Positions 1 through 8,248 of a DNA stretch of 33,585 nucleotides are shown here, piece after piece. Made by a program: the position numbers and the translations under genes. The stretch is from Flavobacterium sp. (GTDB lineage: Bacteria > Bacteroidota > Bacteroidia > Flavobacteriales > Flavobacteriaceae), in NCBI GenBank assembly GCA_017984835.1, contig JAGNYR010000017.1, positions 1 through 33,585 on the forward strand, in the 5' to 3' direction. The stretch's first letter is position 1. The number at the start of each line of letters is the position of its first letter. The notes beneath the pieces are model-generated. The model was not told where the DNA came from, did no database searches, and saw only the letters and a program-made list of their open reading frames with translations.

Positions 1-140
1 ATATTTTATGATTTCTTATTTATTTGTACCAATCGAGGTTAATTATAAAATCTCTAAAAAATTAAAAGTATAAAAACCAATTAGTGCCAAATCACTGCCA
101 AGAAATAAGTTTGAATTATTATATTTGTAAAATTACTTTA
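1..140. other. Intergenic stretch at left edge, no gene seen
   Basis: AT-rich sequence with frequent stops in all frames. Two TAnnTTTG-like octamers occur on the plus strand at 106-113 and 120-127. Neither has a TTG at the right distance and no gene follows on that strand, so they are probably chance matches. Nothing else is supported here. Confidence 0.6.
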
Positions 141-173
141 AAACAAAAAAGCCTCTACATTGCTGTAAAGGCT
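141..173 (-). terminator. Intrinsic terminator of tRNA-Asn
   Basis: A 10-bp stem with one C/A mismatch (150-159 pairing with 164-173, loop TTGC) is followed, in the minus direction, by a T-rich tract (complement of 141-149). It lies 8 bases past the tRNA 3' end. Confidence 0.8.
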
Positions 174-181
174 TTTAGTAG

Positions 182-255
182 CTCCCCCTCTTGGGCTCGA
201 ACCAAGGACCCTCTGATTAACAGTCAGATGCTCTAACCAACTGAGCTAAGGAGGA
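182..255 (-). tRNA. tRNA-Asn (anticodon GTT)
   Basis: On the minus strand this 74-base cloverleaf has a 7-bp acceptor stem (TCCTCCT with AGGGGGA, one G-T pair), a D-arm with the AGCTCAGTTGG box, an anticodon stem CTGAC/GTCAG variant around GTT, and a T-arm with GGTTCGAGCC. The discriminator base is G, as expected for asparagine tRNA. CCA is not encoded, so it must be added after transcription. It has its own promoter and terminator and is a single-gene unit. Confidence 0.96.
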
Positions 256-328
256 AACTGTATAAGTTGATAATCTAATTAGGAACGTTTGTAATGCTTA
301 GCGCCAATTCTGATTGGTTAAGCGGTTG

Positions 329-358
329 CAAATATAAGGCGATTTTTGTTTTTTGCAA
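329..358 (-). promoter_or_regulatory. Promoter of tRNA-Asn
   Basis: Read on the minus strand: TTG (358-356), a 19-base spacer, then TATATTTG (336-329). This is a full match to the Bacteroidetes consensus TTG-N17-23-TAnnTTTG. Transcription would start near 322, about 65 bases before the mature tRNA 5' end. Confidence 0.8.
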
Positions 359-385
359 ATTAATCACCAAAAAAAATTAATTTTT

Positions 386-1714
386 TTATAATAATTTATC
401 GACGACCAATTGGTAAATATCTTTTCCAAAGGTTAAAGCCATTAAACTCAGTAAGATAATCATTCCGCCAGTTTGAACATACCCACTGGCTTTTTCACTC
501 AAGGTTTTCCCTGTCACCATTTCAACAATAGTAAATAGGGCATGACCACCATCTAATCCAGGTATTGGAAGCAAGTTCATGAAGGCCAATCCAATTGAAA
601 ACAATGCAGTGAATCCCCATATAAACTCCCAGTCCCAAACATCGGGTAACATTCTAGCAATCCCAATAGGACTTTTTACTTGCTTGTAAGCACCTGTTTT
701 TGGCTTCAAGATCAACTTGAATTGTTTTACGTTATAAACTAATAATTGCCATGATTCTTTGCAAGCTTCTGGAAGGGCTTGAAAAAAAGATAGGTGGTTG
801 ACAACTTGTAATTTTGATTTGTCTACTTGTGAGGTTGTAAGTATTCCAAGTTTACCCTCTTTATCTGTTTTTGCTTTGATTACCACACTGTCATGGTTTC
901 GGATAACCGTAATATCTACTGGTTTTTTCGCTGCTTTCAAAGCGTCTGTAAATTCATCAAAATAATTGAATTTCGTACCATTGATAGCCACTATTTCGTC
1001 ACCTTTTTTCAACCCGGCCTTGTCTGCCTCCGATTTAGGTAAAAGGGTATCGATGATCGCTTGCGTATGACGTGCCGAGGTAAAATCGCGCCCTTCCGAA
1101 CCCAATATTTTTCCTTTTTGTTCGTCAGTTAACGTGATGGTTTCGATTTTTCCGTTGCGTTCTACTGTTACCTTGTCTCCCAACAATACGTCGATGACTA
1201 CACGGTTAAATTTTGCCTGAACCGGCTCGCCGTCAACGGCAATGATTTTATCTCCATTTTTAAATCCGACACTTTTTCCAACGGCGCCAAAAGCCAATCC
1301 GTGTTGTTGAACCACTTCGGTTGCAATGTATTTTTGACCTACGGTTGCATACATCAACGTATAGATGGTAATCGCAAGAACGATGTTTACGATGATACCA
1401 CCCAACATAATGATGAGTCGTTGCCAAGCTGGTTTGGAACGAAATTCCCACGGTTGAGCCTCTTGCTTCATTTGTTCAAGGTCCATGCTTTCATCAATCA
1501 TTCCCGAAAGTTTTACATATCCACCTAGCGGTAGCCAACCAATTCCCCATTCGGTATCGCCTATTTTCTTTTTTACCAAAGAAAACCCAGCATCCATGAA
1601 AAGATAAAATTTTTCAACGCGTACTTTGAAAATTTTGGCAGCAATATAATGTCCAAATTCGTGAAGAATTACTAAAACAGAAAGTATAAAGAGAATTTGT
1701 GCTATTTGTATCAT
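386..1714 (-). CDS. rseP: RIP-type site-2 zinc metalloprotease RseP
   Basis: A 442-residue inner-membrane protease of the M50 family, the class that cleaves membrane-spanning anti-sigma factors and leftover signal peptides within the bilayer. The zinc motif HEFGH is at residues 18-22 in the first membrane segment. The second metal motif, NLLPIPGLDGGH, is near residues 380-391 with Asp388. Between them lie two PDZ-like regions (about residues 130-205 and 220-300), which gate substrate access in this family. Length is normal for RseP. The ATG at 1714 places the HEFGH helix at the usual distance from the N-terminus. The gene has its own promoter just upstream, overlapping the terminator of the M1 peptidase gene. 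Its physiological substrate here cannot be told from the sequence. Confidence 0.95.
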   Translation of the reverse strand: MIQIAQILFILSVLVILHEFGHYIAAKIFKVRVEKFYLFMDAGFSLVKKKIGDTEWGIGWLPLGGYVKLSGMIDESMDLEQMKQEAQPWEFRSKPAWQRLIIMLGGIIVNIVLAITIYTLMYATVGQKYIATEVVQQHGLAFGAVGKSVGFKNGDKIIAVDGEPVQAKFNRVVIDVLLGDKVTVERNGKIETITLTDEQKGKILGSEGRDFTSARHTQAIIDTLLPKSEADKAGLKKGDEIVAINGTKFNYFDEFTDALKAAKKPVDITVIRNHDSVVIKAKTDKEGKLGILTTSQVDKSKLQVVNHLSFFQALPEACKESWQLLVYNVKQFKLILKPKTGAYKQVKSPIGIARMLPDVWDWEFIWGFTALFSIGLAFMNLLPIPGLDGGHALFTIVEMVTGKTLSEKASGYVQTGGMIILLSLMALTFGKDIYQLVVDKLL

Positions 1715-1737
1715 CTAAAATTATTTGATTTTGAAAT

Positions 1738-1770
1738 AAAAAACAAAAGTAAGGTTTTCGCCTTACTTTT
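1738..1770 (-). terminator. Terminator of the M1 peptidase gene
   Basis: A perfect 10-bp inverted repeat (AAAAGTAAGG at 1745-1754 and its complement at 1761-1770, loop TTTTCG) is followed in the minus direction by G and six T. It begins about 20 bases after the peptidase stop codon. Its 3' arm also carries the rseP -7 element. Confidence 0.85.
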
Positions 1771-1773
1771 CAA
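1744..1773 (-). promoter_or_regulatory. Promoter of rseP
   Basis: On the minus strand: TTG (1773-1771), a 19-base spacer, then TACTTTTG (1751-1744), a full consensus match. The -7 element ends 29 bases before the rseP ATG, so the leader is short. Nearly the whole promoter lies inside the terminator hairpin of the upstream gene. Confidence 0.75.
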
Positions 1774-1791
1774 TATTTTAAAAGGGTTGAA

Positions 1792-3717
1792 TTATTTTTT
1801 TATCAATTTTTTATAAAAAATACCCGAGGTAGTTTCAATGGTGACAAAGTAACTTCCCGAAGATAATTCGGAAATCCCCACTTGGCTCGATTTGCTTTCA
1901 AGTACTTTTTGCCCCATGATATTGTAAAGGGTAAGCTGTTGCAAGTCGACATAGGCTGGTAATTGCACCTCTATAGTTTCTTCGGCAGGGTTGGGATATA
2001 AATAAATCGATCCTTCTAATTCAAATGGACTAGCAGCCAAAGTAGCCGTGCTGTTCTTTGAAATAATATTTTTTTCAGGATCAAATGATACACCCGTAAC
2101 GGTAAATGGAGTATTTACAATAAATTGTTGTCCGTTGCTGGTGTGTTCCAATTTGGTATTGAAAACTTGCCCTCCAGCTCCCGTCAATCGAATAGGTACC
2201 GGCATTTCGAAAAAGTTCACGCTGTTGTGCGACTGGGTTTGATTGATCGTAATTTTGGTTTGCGAACTGCTCAAATTTTCTGCTACCACGGTGTAGGTTG
2301 GATATCCTTGGTTGTATACCCAATCATTGAAAAATTCGGTCAAACTACTTCCGTAAACGGTTTCTAAATGCGCTTTAAATTGAGGGGTTATGGCATAATT
2401 ATAAGCCAAATTTGGGTCCGTTAAATAATTATTCATCGCTTGAAAAAAGGCGGTATCACCCATTTTATAACGCAACATATTGACAACCATTGATCCTTTG
2501 TTGTAAGTAAGACGGCTGCTAAAAATTCGGTTTACATCCAAGGCTTCTGCATCGGTTAAATAAACGGCTCCATTTAATGCCGATGTAATACTTGTAATTT
2601 TTCCTGACTTCCAGCTGATAAATGAGGTGTTTCCGTCCAAATATTCTACCACCAAACCACTTAAATATTCGGTGATTCCTTCGTTGAGCCAAATGTCTTT
2701 CCAAGTACCGCAGGTAATTTTATCGCCAAACCATTGGTGACCCATTTCGTGTGCAATCAAACTTCTACTAAAACCTCCCATAAACGATACGGTGGTGTGC
2801 TCCATACCGCCTCCCCAACCAAATTGAGCATGACCGTATTTTTCTGCTCTAAAGGGATAATTTCCAAATTTGGATTCATAAAAGTTGATAATCGAAGGAG
2901 TAGGCGCAAGACTTGAAATACTAGATGTAGCACTTTCTGGATATAAATAATTCACAATCGGGAAGTAAGGACTTGCAGTAGTTCCGAGTCCGCCTTGTTG
3001 GTTGTAGATTTGATAATTGGTTACGGCAATGGCAATTAAATAGGCCGGAATGGGATACCCATGGTGATAATGTGTGGTTTTACTCGATCCGTTTGTTGTT
3101 TGACTCACTTCAAGTCCGTTGGAAACCGACACATATTGGGAAGGAGCTGTAATATAGACGTCAATCGACTCAACTTTATCGTTCATATCTTGTTTGCATG
3201 GCCACCAATCACGAGCACCATAAGGCTCAGAAAGGGTATATAAAACGGGAGTTCCGTTGGTAGCAGGATGGGATCCGATCGTGAATGCCGCTTCGCCACT
3301 TGGTGGGACACCTGCATAAGTAATTACAACCGTTGCACTGTTTCCTGTGGCAAGAGTAGAAGGTAAGGTAATTACTAATTCATAGTTGCTTTGTGCATAT
3401 ACCAAAGGTGCATTGTTCAGGGTAACTGAGCTCACAGCGAGTGCGGTTGCCATGTCAAAAGTTACCGTATTCATTGGGCTAAGTGCTTGGAATGTGGTTT
3501 TAACCACACCATTAATAAAATAAACAGCTGGATCTACGGTTAACCGAAGTTCGTGATACGTAACATTATAGTTTTGGGTGTTCACATTTTGAGTAACATT
3601 CATCATTTTGGCGGCAGCATTACGCTCCGAATGAATGATTTTACACAAATCCTCTTCTTCTTGGCCCGAAACAATTTGTATTGAAAAAATAAGTAACAGT
3701 AAATAGATGTTTTTCAT
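1792..3717 (-). CDS. Secreted M1-family aminopeptidase with T9SS sorting domain
   Basis: A 641-residue zinc metallopeptidase predicted to trim N-terminal residues from peptides outside the cell. Visible parts in order: a hydrophobic signal peptide (residues 1-18); an N-terminal beta domain; the exopeptidase motif GGMEH at 303-307 (counterpart of GAMEN); HEMGHQWFGD at 323-332; and Glu346, exactly 18 residues after HEMGH as the M1 signature requires. The last 70 or so residues form a type IX secretion (Por) sorting domain starting at LYPNPAEE and ending KKLIKK. That domain implies export by T9SS and surface attachment or release. It is a single-gene unit with its own terminator. Substrate preference is unknown, but a nutritional role in protein degradation is a reasonable inference. 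Confidence 0.93.
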   Translation of the reverse strand: MKNIYLLLLIFSIQIVSGQEEEDLCKIIHSERNAAAKMMNVTQNVNTQNYNVTYHELRLTVDPAVYFINGVVKTTFQALSPMNTVTFDMATALAVSSVTLNNAPLVYAQSNYELVITLPSTLATGNSATVVITYAGVPPSGEAAFTIGSHPATNGTPVLYTLSEPYGARDWWPCKQDMNDKVESIDVYITAPSQYVSVSNGLEVSQTTNGSSKTTHYHHGYPIPAYLIAIAVTNYQIYNQQGGLGTTASPYFPIVNYLYPESATSSISSLAPTPSIINFYESKFGNYPFRAEKYGHAQFGWGGGMEHTTVSFMGGFSRSLIAHEMGHQWFGDKITCGTWKDIWLNEGITEYLSGLVVEYLDGNTSFISWKSGKITSITSALNGAVYLTDAEALDVNRIFSSRLTYNKGSMVVNMLRYKMGDTAFFQAMNNYLTDPNLAYNYAITPQFKAHLETVYGSSLTEFFNDWVYNQGYPTYTVVAENLSSSQTKITINQTQSHNSVNFFEMPVPIRLTGAGGQVFNTKLEHTSNGQQFIVNTPFTVTGVSFDPEKNIISKNSTATLAASPFELEGSIYLYPNPAEETIEVQLPAYVDLQQLTLYNIMGQKVLESKSSQVGISELSSGSYFVTIETTSGIFYKKLIKK

Positions 3718-3735
3718 ATGTTGCTGAAATTTATG

Positions 3736-3765
3736 CGAATATATTACAATTAATCATAAAGTCAA
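3736..3765 (-). promoter_or_regulatory. Probable promoter of the M1 peptidase gene
   Basis: On the minus strand: TTG (3765-3763), a 19-base spacer, then TATATTCG (3743-3736), matching TAnnTTTG at all but one position. It ends 18 bases before the start codon. Confidence 0.55.
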
Positions 3766-3832
3766 AAAACACAGCGCCCAAGATAAATTGTTAAAGGCGT
3801 TCCAAAAATTTGATACGATTGATATTTCTTTT

Positions 3833-3943
3833 GTCATTGCTATTGAATTTGCTATTGTCATTGCTATTGAATTTGCTATTGATATTGAATTTTGATATTG
3901 CTATTGATATTGAATTTGGATATTGCCATTGATATTGAAATTG
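3833..3943. repeat. Short tandem repeat upstream of serS
   Basis: Two identical 24-base units (3833-3856 and 3857-3880) are followed by two related 25-base units (3881-3905 and 3906-3930) and a 13-base partial unit (3931-3943). All are built from a hexamer-like ATTGNT theme that supplies many TTG trinucleotides. The last full unit contains the TTG used by the serS promoter. The repeat happens to be open in the serS frame, but it is not part of the protein. Confidence 0.85.
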
Positions 3944-3953
3944 TTTACCTTTG
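3923..3953 (+). promoter_or_regulatory. Promoter of serS
   Basis: TTG (3923-3925), a 20-base spacer and TACCTTTG (3946-3953) match the Bacteroidetes consensus fully. The octamer ends 19 bases before the serS ATG. The TTG lies in the tandem repeat, which offers further TTGs about every 6 bases. Confidence 0.75.
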
Positions 3954-3972
3954 CTTTCTTAAATTTAGAATC

Positions 3973-5244
3973 ATGTTACAAATAGCATTTGTTAGAGAAA
4001 ATCAAGAAAAAGTAATCAAGGCATTGGCCAAAAGAAATATGGACGCTGCAACGCTTGTAGCCGAAGTGGTGCAACTTGATGAAGACAGAAGAAGTGTTCA
4101 AGCAGAAATGGACAACACACTTTCGGAATCCAACAAATTGTCTAAAGACATTGGTGAGCTAATGAAAAATGGCGAAAAAGCCAAAGCTGAAATTTTAAAA
4201 TTAAAAACAGTCGCTCTGAAAGAGCAAAGTAAGGCTGCTGCCGATAAATTGGAAGTGTTGACTCAAGAGTTGACACAAAAAATGTACTTATTGCCCAATC
4301 TTCCTGCAGATATCGTTCCGGAAGGAAAAACACCAGAAGAAAATCTAAATGTTTATCAAACAGGCGAGGTTCCTGTATTGCATGAAGGAGCGTTACCTCA
4401 CTGGGAATTGGTAAAAAAATACGACATCATCGATTTTGAATTAGGGGTAAAAATTACCGGAGCAGGTTTTCCTGTTTATAAAGGTAAAGGGGCCAAATTA
4501 CAACGCGCACTGATCACTTACTTTTTAGACAAAAACACCGATGCGGGTTACCAAGAATATCAAGTTCCTCATTTAGTTAATGAGGCTTCAGCCTATGGAA
4601 CAGGGCAATTGCCAGACAAAGAAGGACAAATGTACCATGATGCTACCGATGATTTATATTTGATTCCAACCGCAGAAGTTCCGGTGACAAATATTTTCAG
4701 AGACGTGATTTTATCAGAAGCAGAACTACCTGTTTTATGCACGGGTTATACCCCTTGTTTTCGAAGAGAGGCAGGTTCGTATGGAGCGCACGTTCGTGGA
4801 TTGAACCGTTTGCATCAATTTGATAAAGTGGAAATTGTACGAGTGGAACACCCAGAAAAATCATACGAAGCGCTAGACGGAATGGTGGAGCACGTAAAAG
4901 AGATATTGGACGAATTAAAATTACCTTACAGAGTTTTGCGTTTGTGCGGAGGAGACATGGGTTTTGCTTCAGCACTGACGTATGATTTTGAAGTATTCTC
5001 TACTGCGCAAGACCGTTGGTTAGAGATTTCTTCGGTATCTAATTTTGAAACGTTCCAAGCCAACCGACTAAAACTACGTTTTAGAGACAAAGACGGAAAA
5101 AATCAATTGGCGCACACACTGAATGGAAGTTCTCTTGCTTTACCAAGAGTGATGGCCGGGATATTAGAAAACTATCAAACACCAGAAGGAATTGTTGTTC
5201 CAGAAGTGTTGCGAAAATACACAGGATTTGATATTATTAACTAA
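3973..5244 (+). CDS. serS: Serine-tRNA ligase
   Basis: A 423-residue class II aminoacyl-tRNA synthetase that charges tRNA-Ser (and tRNA-Sec where present) in the cytoplasm. The N-terminal 100 or so residues form the long charged coiled-coil arm that grips the tRNA extra arm. The catalytic domain shows LIPTAEVP, motif 2 with CFRREAGSYG, and motif 3 with NGSSLALPR. An in-frame ATG at 3892 would add 27 residues encoded by the upstream repeat. I reject it because the promoter at 3923-3953 lies downstream of it, and because MLQIAFVREN matches the usual SerRS N-terminus. The gene is flanked by its own promoter and a very strong terminator, so it is monocistronic. Confidence 0.96.
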   Translation: MLQIAFVRENQEKVIKALAKRNMDAATLVAEVVQLDEDRRSVQAEMDNTLSESNKLSKDIGELMKNGEKAKAEILKLKTVALKEQSKAAADKLEVLTQELTQKMYLLPNLPADIVPEGKTPEENLNVYQTGEVPVLHEGALPHWELVKKYDIIDFELGVKITGAGFPVYKGKGAKLQRALITYFLDKNTDAGYQEYQVPHLVNEASAYGTGQLPDKEGQMYHDATDDLYLIPTAEVPVTNIFRDVILSEAELPVLCTGYTPCFRREAGSYGAHVRGLNRLHQFDKVEIVRVEHPEKSYEALDGMVEHVKEILDELKLPYRVLRLCGGDMGFASALTYDFEVFSTAQDRWLEISSVSNFETFQANRLKLRFRDKDGKNQLAHTLNGSSLALPRVMAGILENYQTPEGIVVPEVLRKYTGFDIIN

Positions 5245-5273
5245 AGGTTAATAATACACAAACCAATCAAAAG

Positions 5274-5320
5274 ATGTACTAAACTAACACAAAAAGTGTT
5301 ACTTTAGTACATTGTTTTTT
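5274..5320 (+). terminator. Strong terminator of serS
   Basis: A 17-bp stem with one mismatch (5274-5290 pairing with 5296-5312, loop AAAAA) is followed by TGTTTTTT (5313-5320). It is the longest hairpin in the window. Only 14 bases separate it from the next start codon. Confidence 0.9.
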
Positions 5321-5334
5321 AAATAGTTCAAGCA

Positions 5335-7113
5335 ATGATAAAAAACGTATTTTTTTTCTTTTTCTCTTTTACGCTTTTTGCAATGGCACAGTCCGAGCAA
5401 TTGGCGCAAAATTACTTTGACAGGGGAGAGTTTGAAAAAGCACAAATTGCTTACCTAGAATTAGCCTCGGCACAACCAAACAACTACAATTTTTTTCAAA
5501 AAACAATCGAATGTTATCAGCAACTGGAATGGTTTGACAAGGCAGAAGCAGCCATTCAATCACGCTATTCCAAATACAAAACCAGTAATCTTTTGGTGGA
5601 GTTGGGGTATAATTATCAGTTACAAAAAAACCAAGAAAAAGCTCAAAAACAATACCAATTGGCATTGGATCGAATTCAGAAAAACCCGATTGAAGTCTAT
5701 CAAATTGCGAATGTGTTTGAAAAAAAATCATTGCTAGATTATGCTTTACAAGCGTATGAATTGGCCATTGCAAAAGAACCCAAGTACAACTTTAATTATC
5801 AAATGGGGTTGATTTATGGCCAAAAAGGGCAAACCGATTTAATGATCGATAAGCTATTGGAAGAATCTTTTCAAAACCAACAAAACCTCGTATTGATTCA
5901 AAATCAATTGTCTCGTTTTTTACAGGAAGATGTCAACGATATTTTTTCTTTAGAACTGAGAAAGGCCTTGCTAATTCGGGTGCAAAAAAGCCAAGATTTG
6001 TTTTGGAATGAATTCCTAAGTTGGTATTATGTTCAGCAAAAAGAATACGGAAAAGCATTCATCCAACAAAAAGCAATTTATAAAAGAAACCCCGAAGTTT
6101 TCGCTAATATCGCCAACCTTGCCTATCTAGCTATGAAGGAAAATGAGGAAGACGTGGCAACAGAAATATTTGGTTTTGTAATCGAAAACACCAAAGATTT
6201 GGACCTCCAAATTTCCTCCCATTCTTTTTTGATGGAAATGCGAATCAACAAAGCAACTGCAAAAGAGTACGAAAACATTGATGTAGCTTTTAATGAGTTG
6301 ATCAAAAAATACGGCGTGACTCCTTTTTCTTTTTCATTGTTGAAGTTGAAGGCGCATTTTGTGAGTTTTTATAAAAATAATGCCGAAGAAGGAAAAACAA
6401 TCTTAAAAAACATGTTGGAGTTGCCATTGAACCGCGAGCAATTGGCACAAACAAAAATGGAATTGGCCGACATCTTGTTGTTTGAAGAAAAGTTCAACCA
6501 AGCGCTTTTGTATTATTCCCAAATTGAAGCAGACAGCAACAACAATCCGATAGGTCAAGAAGCCAGTTTAAAGATCGCAAAGACCAGTTACTATAAAGCC
6601 GATTTTGATTGGGCAGAACACCAACTAAAAATATTAAAATCGGCAACAACCCAGCTCATAGCCAACGATGCCATGGATTTATTTTTATTGCTTACCGATG
6701 CAAAGAAAGAAGAAGATTCATTGCATGTGGCGCTTACTAAGTTTTCTAGAGCCGATTTTTTAAAGTATCAAAATAAAAACCCAGAAGCATTAGCCGCTTT
6801 CAAAGCGCTATTAGCAGAGCAAAAAGGATCCGAATTGGAGCCGGCTACCTTACTAAGAATAGGTGCACTCTATCAAAAATTGGACGATATTGACCAAGCA
6901 TTGTTTTATTATAATTTGATTATCACCCAACACAAAGAATCCATTTATAGGGATGAAGCGAATTATTTTTCGGGTGAATTATTCATGAAAAAACAAGACA
7001 ATGAACAGGCAAAAATGATGTTTGAACAAATCATCATGAACCATCAAGACAGCATCTATTATGTAGAGGCTCAAAAAAAATACAGAAAATTAAGAGGAGA
7101 TAAGGATCTTTAA
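5335..7113 (+). CDS. Exported tetratricopeptide-repeat protein
   Basis: A 592-residue protein with a signal peptide (very hydrophobic Phe-rich core, cleavage expected after AMA near residue 18). The rest consists of successive helix-pair repeats with TPR spacing, clear near residues 20-60, 75-150 and 480-590 (for example ALFYYNLIITQH followed by EANYFSGELFMK). TPR arrays are protein-interaction scaffolds, and no catalytic motif is visible. It leads a tight run with the DUF4286 gene, rsmA and mgtE, 11 bases before the next start. It has no lipobox, so it is probably periplasmic. A role in envelope assembly is possible but not shown. No consensus promoter fits between the serS terminator and its ATG. 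Confidence 0.85.
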   Translation: MIKNVFFFFFSFTLFAMAQSEQLAQNYFDRGEFEKAQIAYLELASAQPNNYNFFQKTIECYQQLEWFDKAEAAIQSRYSKYKTSNLLVELGYNYQLQKNQEKAQKQYQLALDRIQKNPIEVYQIANVFEKKSLLDYALQAYELAIAKEPKYNFNYQMGLIYGQKGQTDLMIDKLLEESFQNQQNLVLIQNQLSRFLQEDVNDIFSLELRKALLIRVQKSQDLFWNEFLSWYYVQQKEYGKAFIQQKAIYKRNPEVFANIANLAYLAMKENEEDVATEIFGFVIENTKDLDLQISSHSFLMEMRINKATAKEYENIDVAFNELIKKYGVTPFSFSLLKLKAHFVSFYKNNAEEGKTILKNMLELPLNREQLAQTKMELADILLFEEKFNQALLYYSQIEADSNNNPIGQEASLKIAKTSYYKADFDWAEHQLKILKSATTQLIANDAMDLFLLLTDAKKEEDSLHVALTKFSRADFLKYQNKNPEALAAFKALLAEQKGSELEPATLLRIGALYQKLDDIDQALFYYNLIITQHKESIYRDEANYFSGELFMKKQDNEQAKMMFEQIIMNHQDSIYYVEAQKKYRKLRGDKDL

Positions 7114-7124
7114 AAAACAAAAAA

Positions 7125-7448
7125 ATGATTTTATACAACGTTACCATCAATATTCAAGAAAGCGTCCACGATCAATGGCTACAATGGATGCAAGAAAAAC
7201 ACATCCAGGAAGTATTGGCTACGGGTAAGTTTTCATCGGCGCGCATGGTAAAAGTATTGGTCGAAGAAGAAATGGGAGGGATTACCTATGCCATTCAATA
7301 CACAACAGACAGCAAGGAAACCCTTCAACGATATTATGATGAAGACGCGCCAAGATTGAGAGAAGATGGCGCACGACTTTTTGGTGACAAAATGTTGGCT
7401 TTCAGAACGGAATTGCAACTTGTTGCCGAATTTTTTCAAAACAATTAA
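7125..7448 (+). CDS. DUF4286 family protein
   Basis: A 107-residue cytoplasmic protein with no signal peptide or membrane segment. The pattern [10 protein letters not shown] at the start, [10 protein letters not shown] near residue 20 and a C-terminal segment with FRTELQLV fits the small DUF4286 family common in Bacteroidetes, whose fold resembles a ferredoxin-like alpha/beta domain. The function is unknown. It lies 11 bases after the TPR gene and 20 bases before rsmA, so it is almost certainly cotranscribed with them. Confidence 0.82.
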   Translation: MILYNVTINIQESVHDQWLQWMQEKHIQEVLATGKFSSARMVKVLVEEEMGGITYAIQYTTDSKETLQRYYDEDAPRLREDGARLFGDKMLAFRTELQLVAEFFQNN

Positions 7449-7468
7449 AAGGCGATTTCGCACCAATA

Positions 7469-8248
7469 ATGGATAAAGTAAAAGCAAAAAAACACCTGGG
7501 TCAACATTTCCTAAAAGACGAATCGATTGCGCAAGATATTGCCGATTCATTAAGCTTGGAGGGATACAAAGACGTGCTAGAAATCGGGCCAGGAATGGGT
7601 GTTCTCACCAAATATTTATTAAAAAAACCAACCAATACCTATGTCATTGAGATTGACACCGAATCAGTTGACTACCTGCAAGCGAATTATTTGCAATTAC
7701 ACGGTAAAATCATTTCAAAGGATTTTTTAAGATACGATTTAAACGAAGTTTTTGAAGGCAAGCAACTGGCTATTATTGGGAATTTTCCATACAATATTTC
7801 GACCCAAATTGTTTTTAGAACCTTAGAATATAGAGCCCAAATACCCGAATTTTCTGGGATGTTTCAAAAGGAAGTAGCCGAGCGAATTTGTTCTAAAAAA
7901 GGAAGTAAAGTGTATGGTATTTTATCTGTTTTAGCGCAAGCTTTTTACGATGTAGAATACCTGTTTACGGTAGACGAAAATGTGTTTGATCCACCTCCAA
8001 AAGTAAAATCGGGGGTCATGAGAATGCGTAGAAAAGAGCATTTTGTTTTGCCTTGCAGCGAGAAATTATTGTTTACGGTTGTAAAAATGGCTTTTCAACA
8101 ACGAAGAAAAACCATGAGAAATAGTTTAAAATCATTAAATTTGTCCGATCTTTTACGAGAAGACACTATTTTTGATCTACGCCCTGAACAATTATCTGTA
8201 GAACAGTTTATTGAACTCACACAAAAAATAGAAGCCCATGCAATTTAA
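7469..8248 (+). CDS. rsmA: 16S rRNA (adenine1518-N6/adenine1519-N6)-dimethyltransferase
   Basis: A 259-residue RsmA/KsgA enzyme that dimethylates the two adjacent adenines in the terminal loop of 16S rRNA helix 45 during small-subunit maturation. The family N-terminus [11 protein letters not shown] is at residues 7-17. The SAM-binding motif [10 protein letters not shown] is near residues 39-48. The catalytic motif IV is NFPYNIS, where Phe takes the place of the Leu found in most homologues (NLPYN), a common Bacteroidetes variant. The C-terminal helical domain includes [12 protein letters not shown]. Its last codons overlap the mgtE start by 11 bases, implying translational coupling. Confidence 0.96.
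   Translation: MDKVKAKKHLGQHFLKDESIAQDIADSLSLEGYKDVLEIGPGMGVLTKYLLKKPTNTYVIEIDTESVDYLQANYLQLHGKIISKDFLRYDLNEVFEGKQLAIIGNFPYNISTQIVFRTLEYRAQIPEFSGMFQKEVAERICSKKGSKVYGILSVLAQAFYDVEYLFTVDENVFDPPPKVKSGVMRMRRKEHFVLPCSEKLLFTVVKMAFQQRRKTMRNSLKSLNLSDLLREDTIFDLRPEQLSVEQFIELTQKIEAHAI

Noticed and set aside
3833..3943. CRISPR array
   Set aside because: The units are directly adjacent, with no unique spacers and no cas genes.
3892..3972. 27-codon N-terminal extension of serS
   Set aside because: It encodes the upstream tandem repeat and contains the promoter; the family N-terminus begins at 3973.
5369..5773. 134-codon ORF on the minus strand
   Set aside because: It lies wholly inside the TPR gene and has the composition of an antisense shadow.
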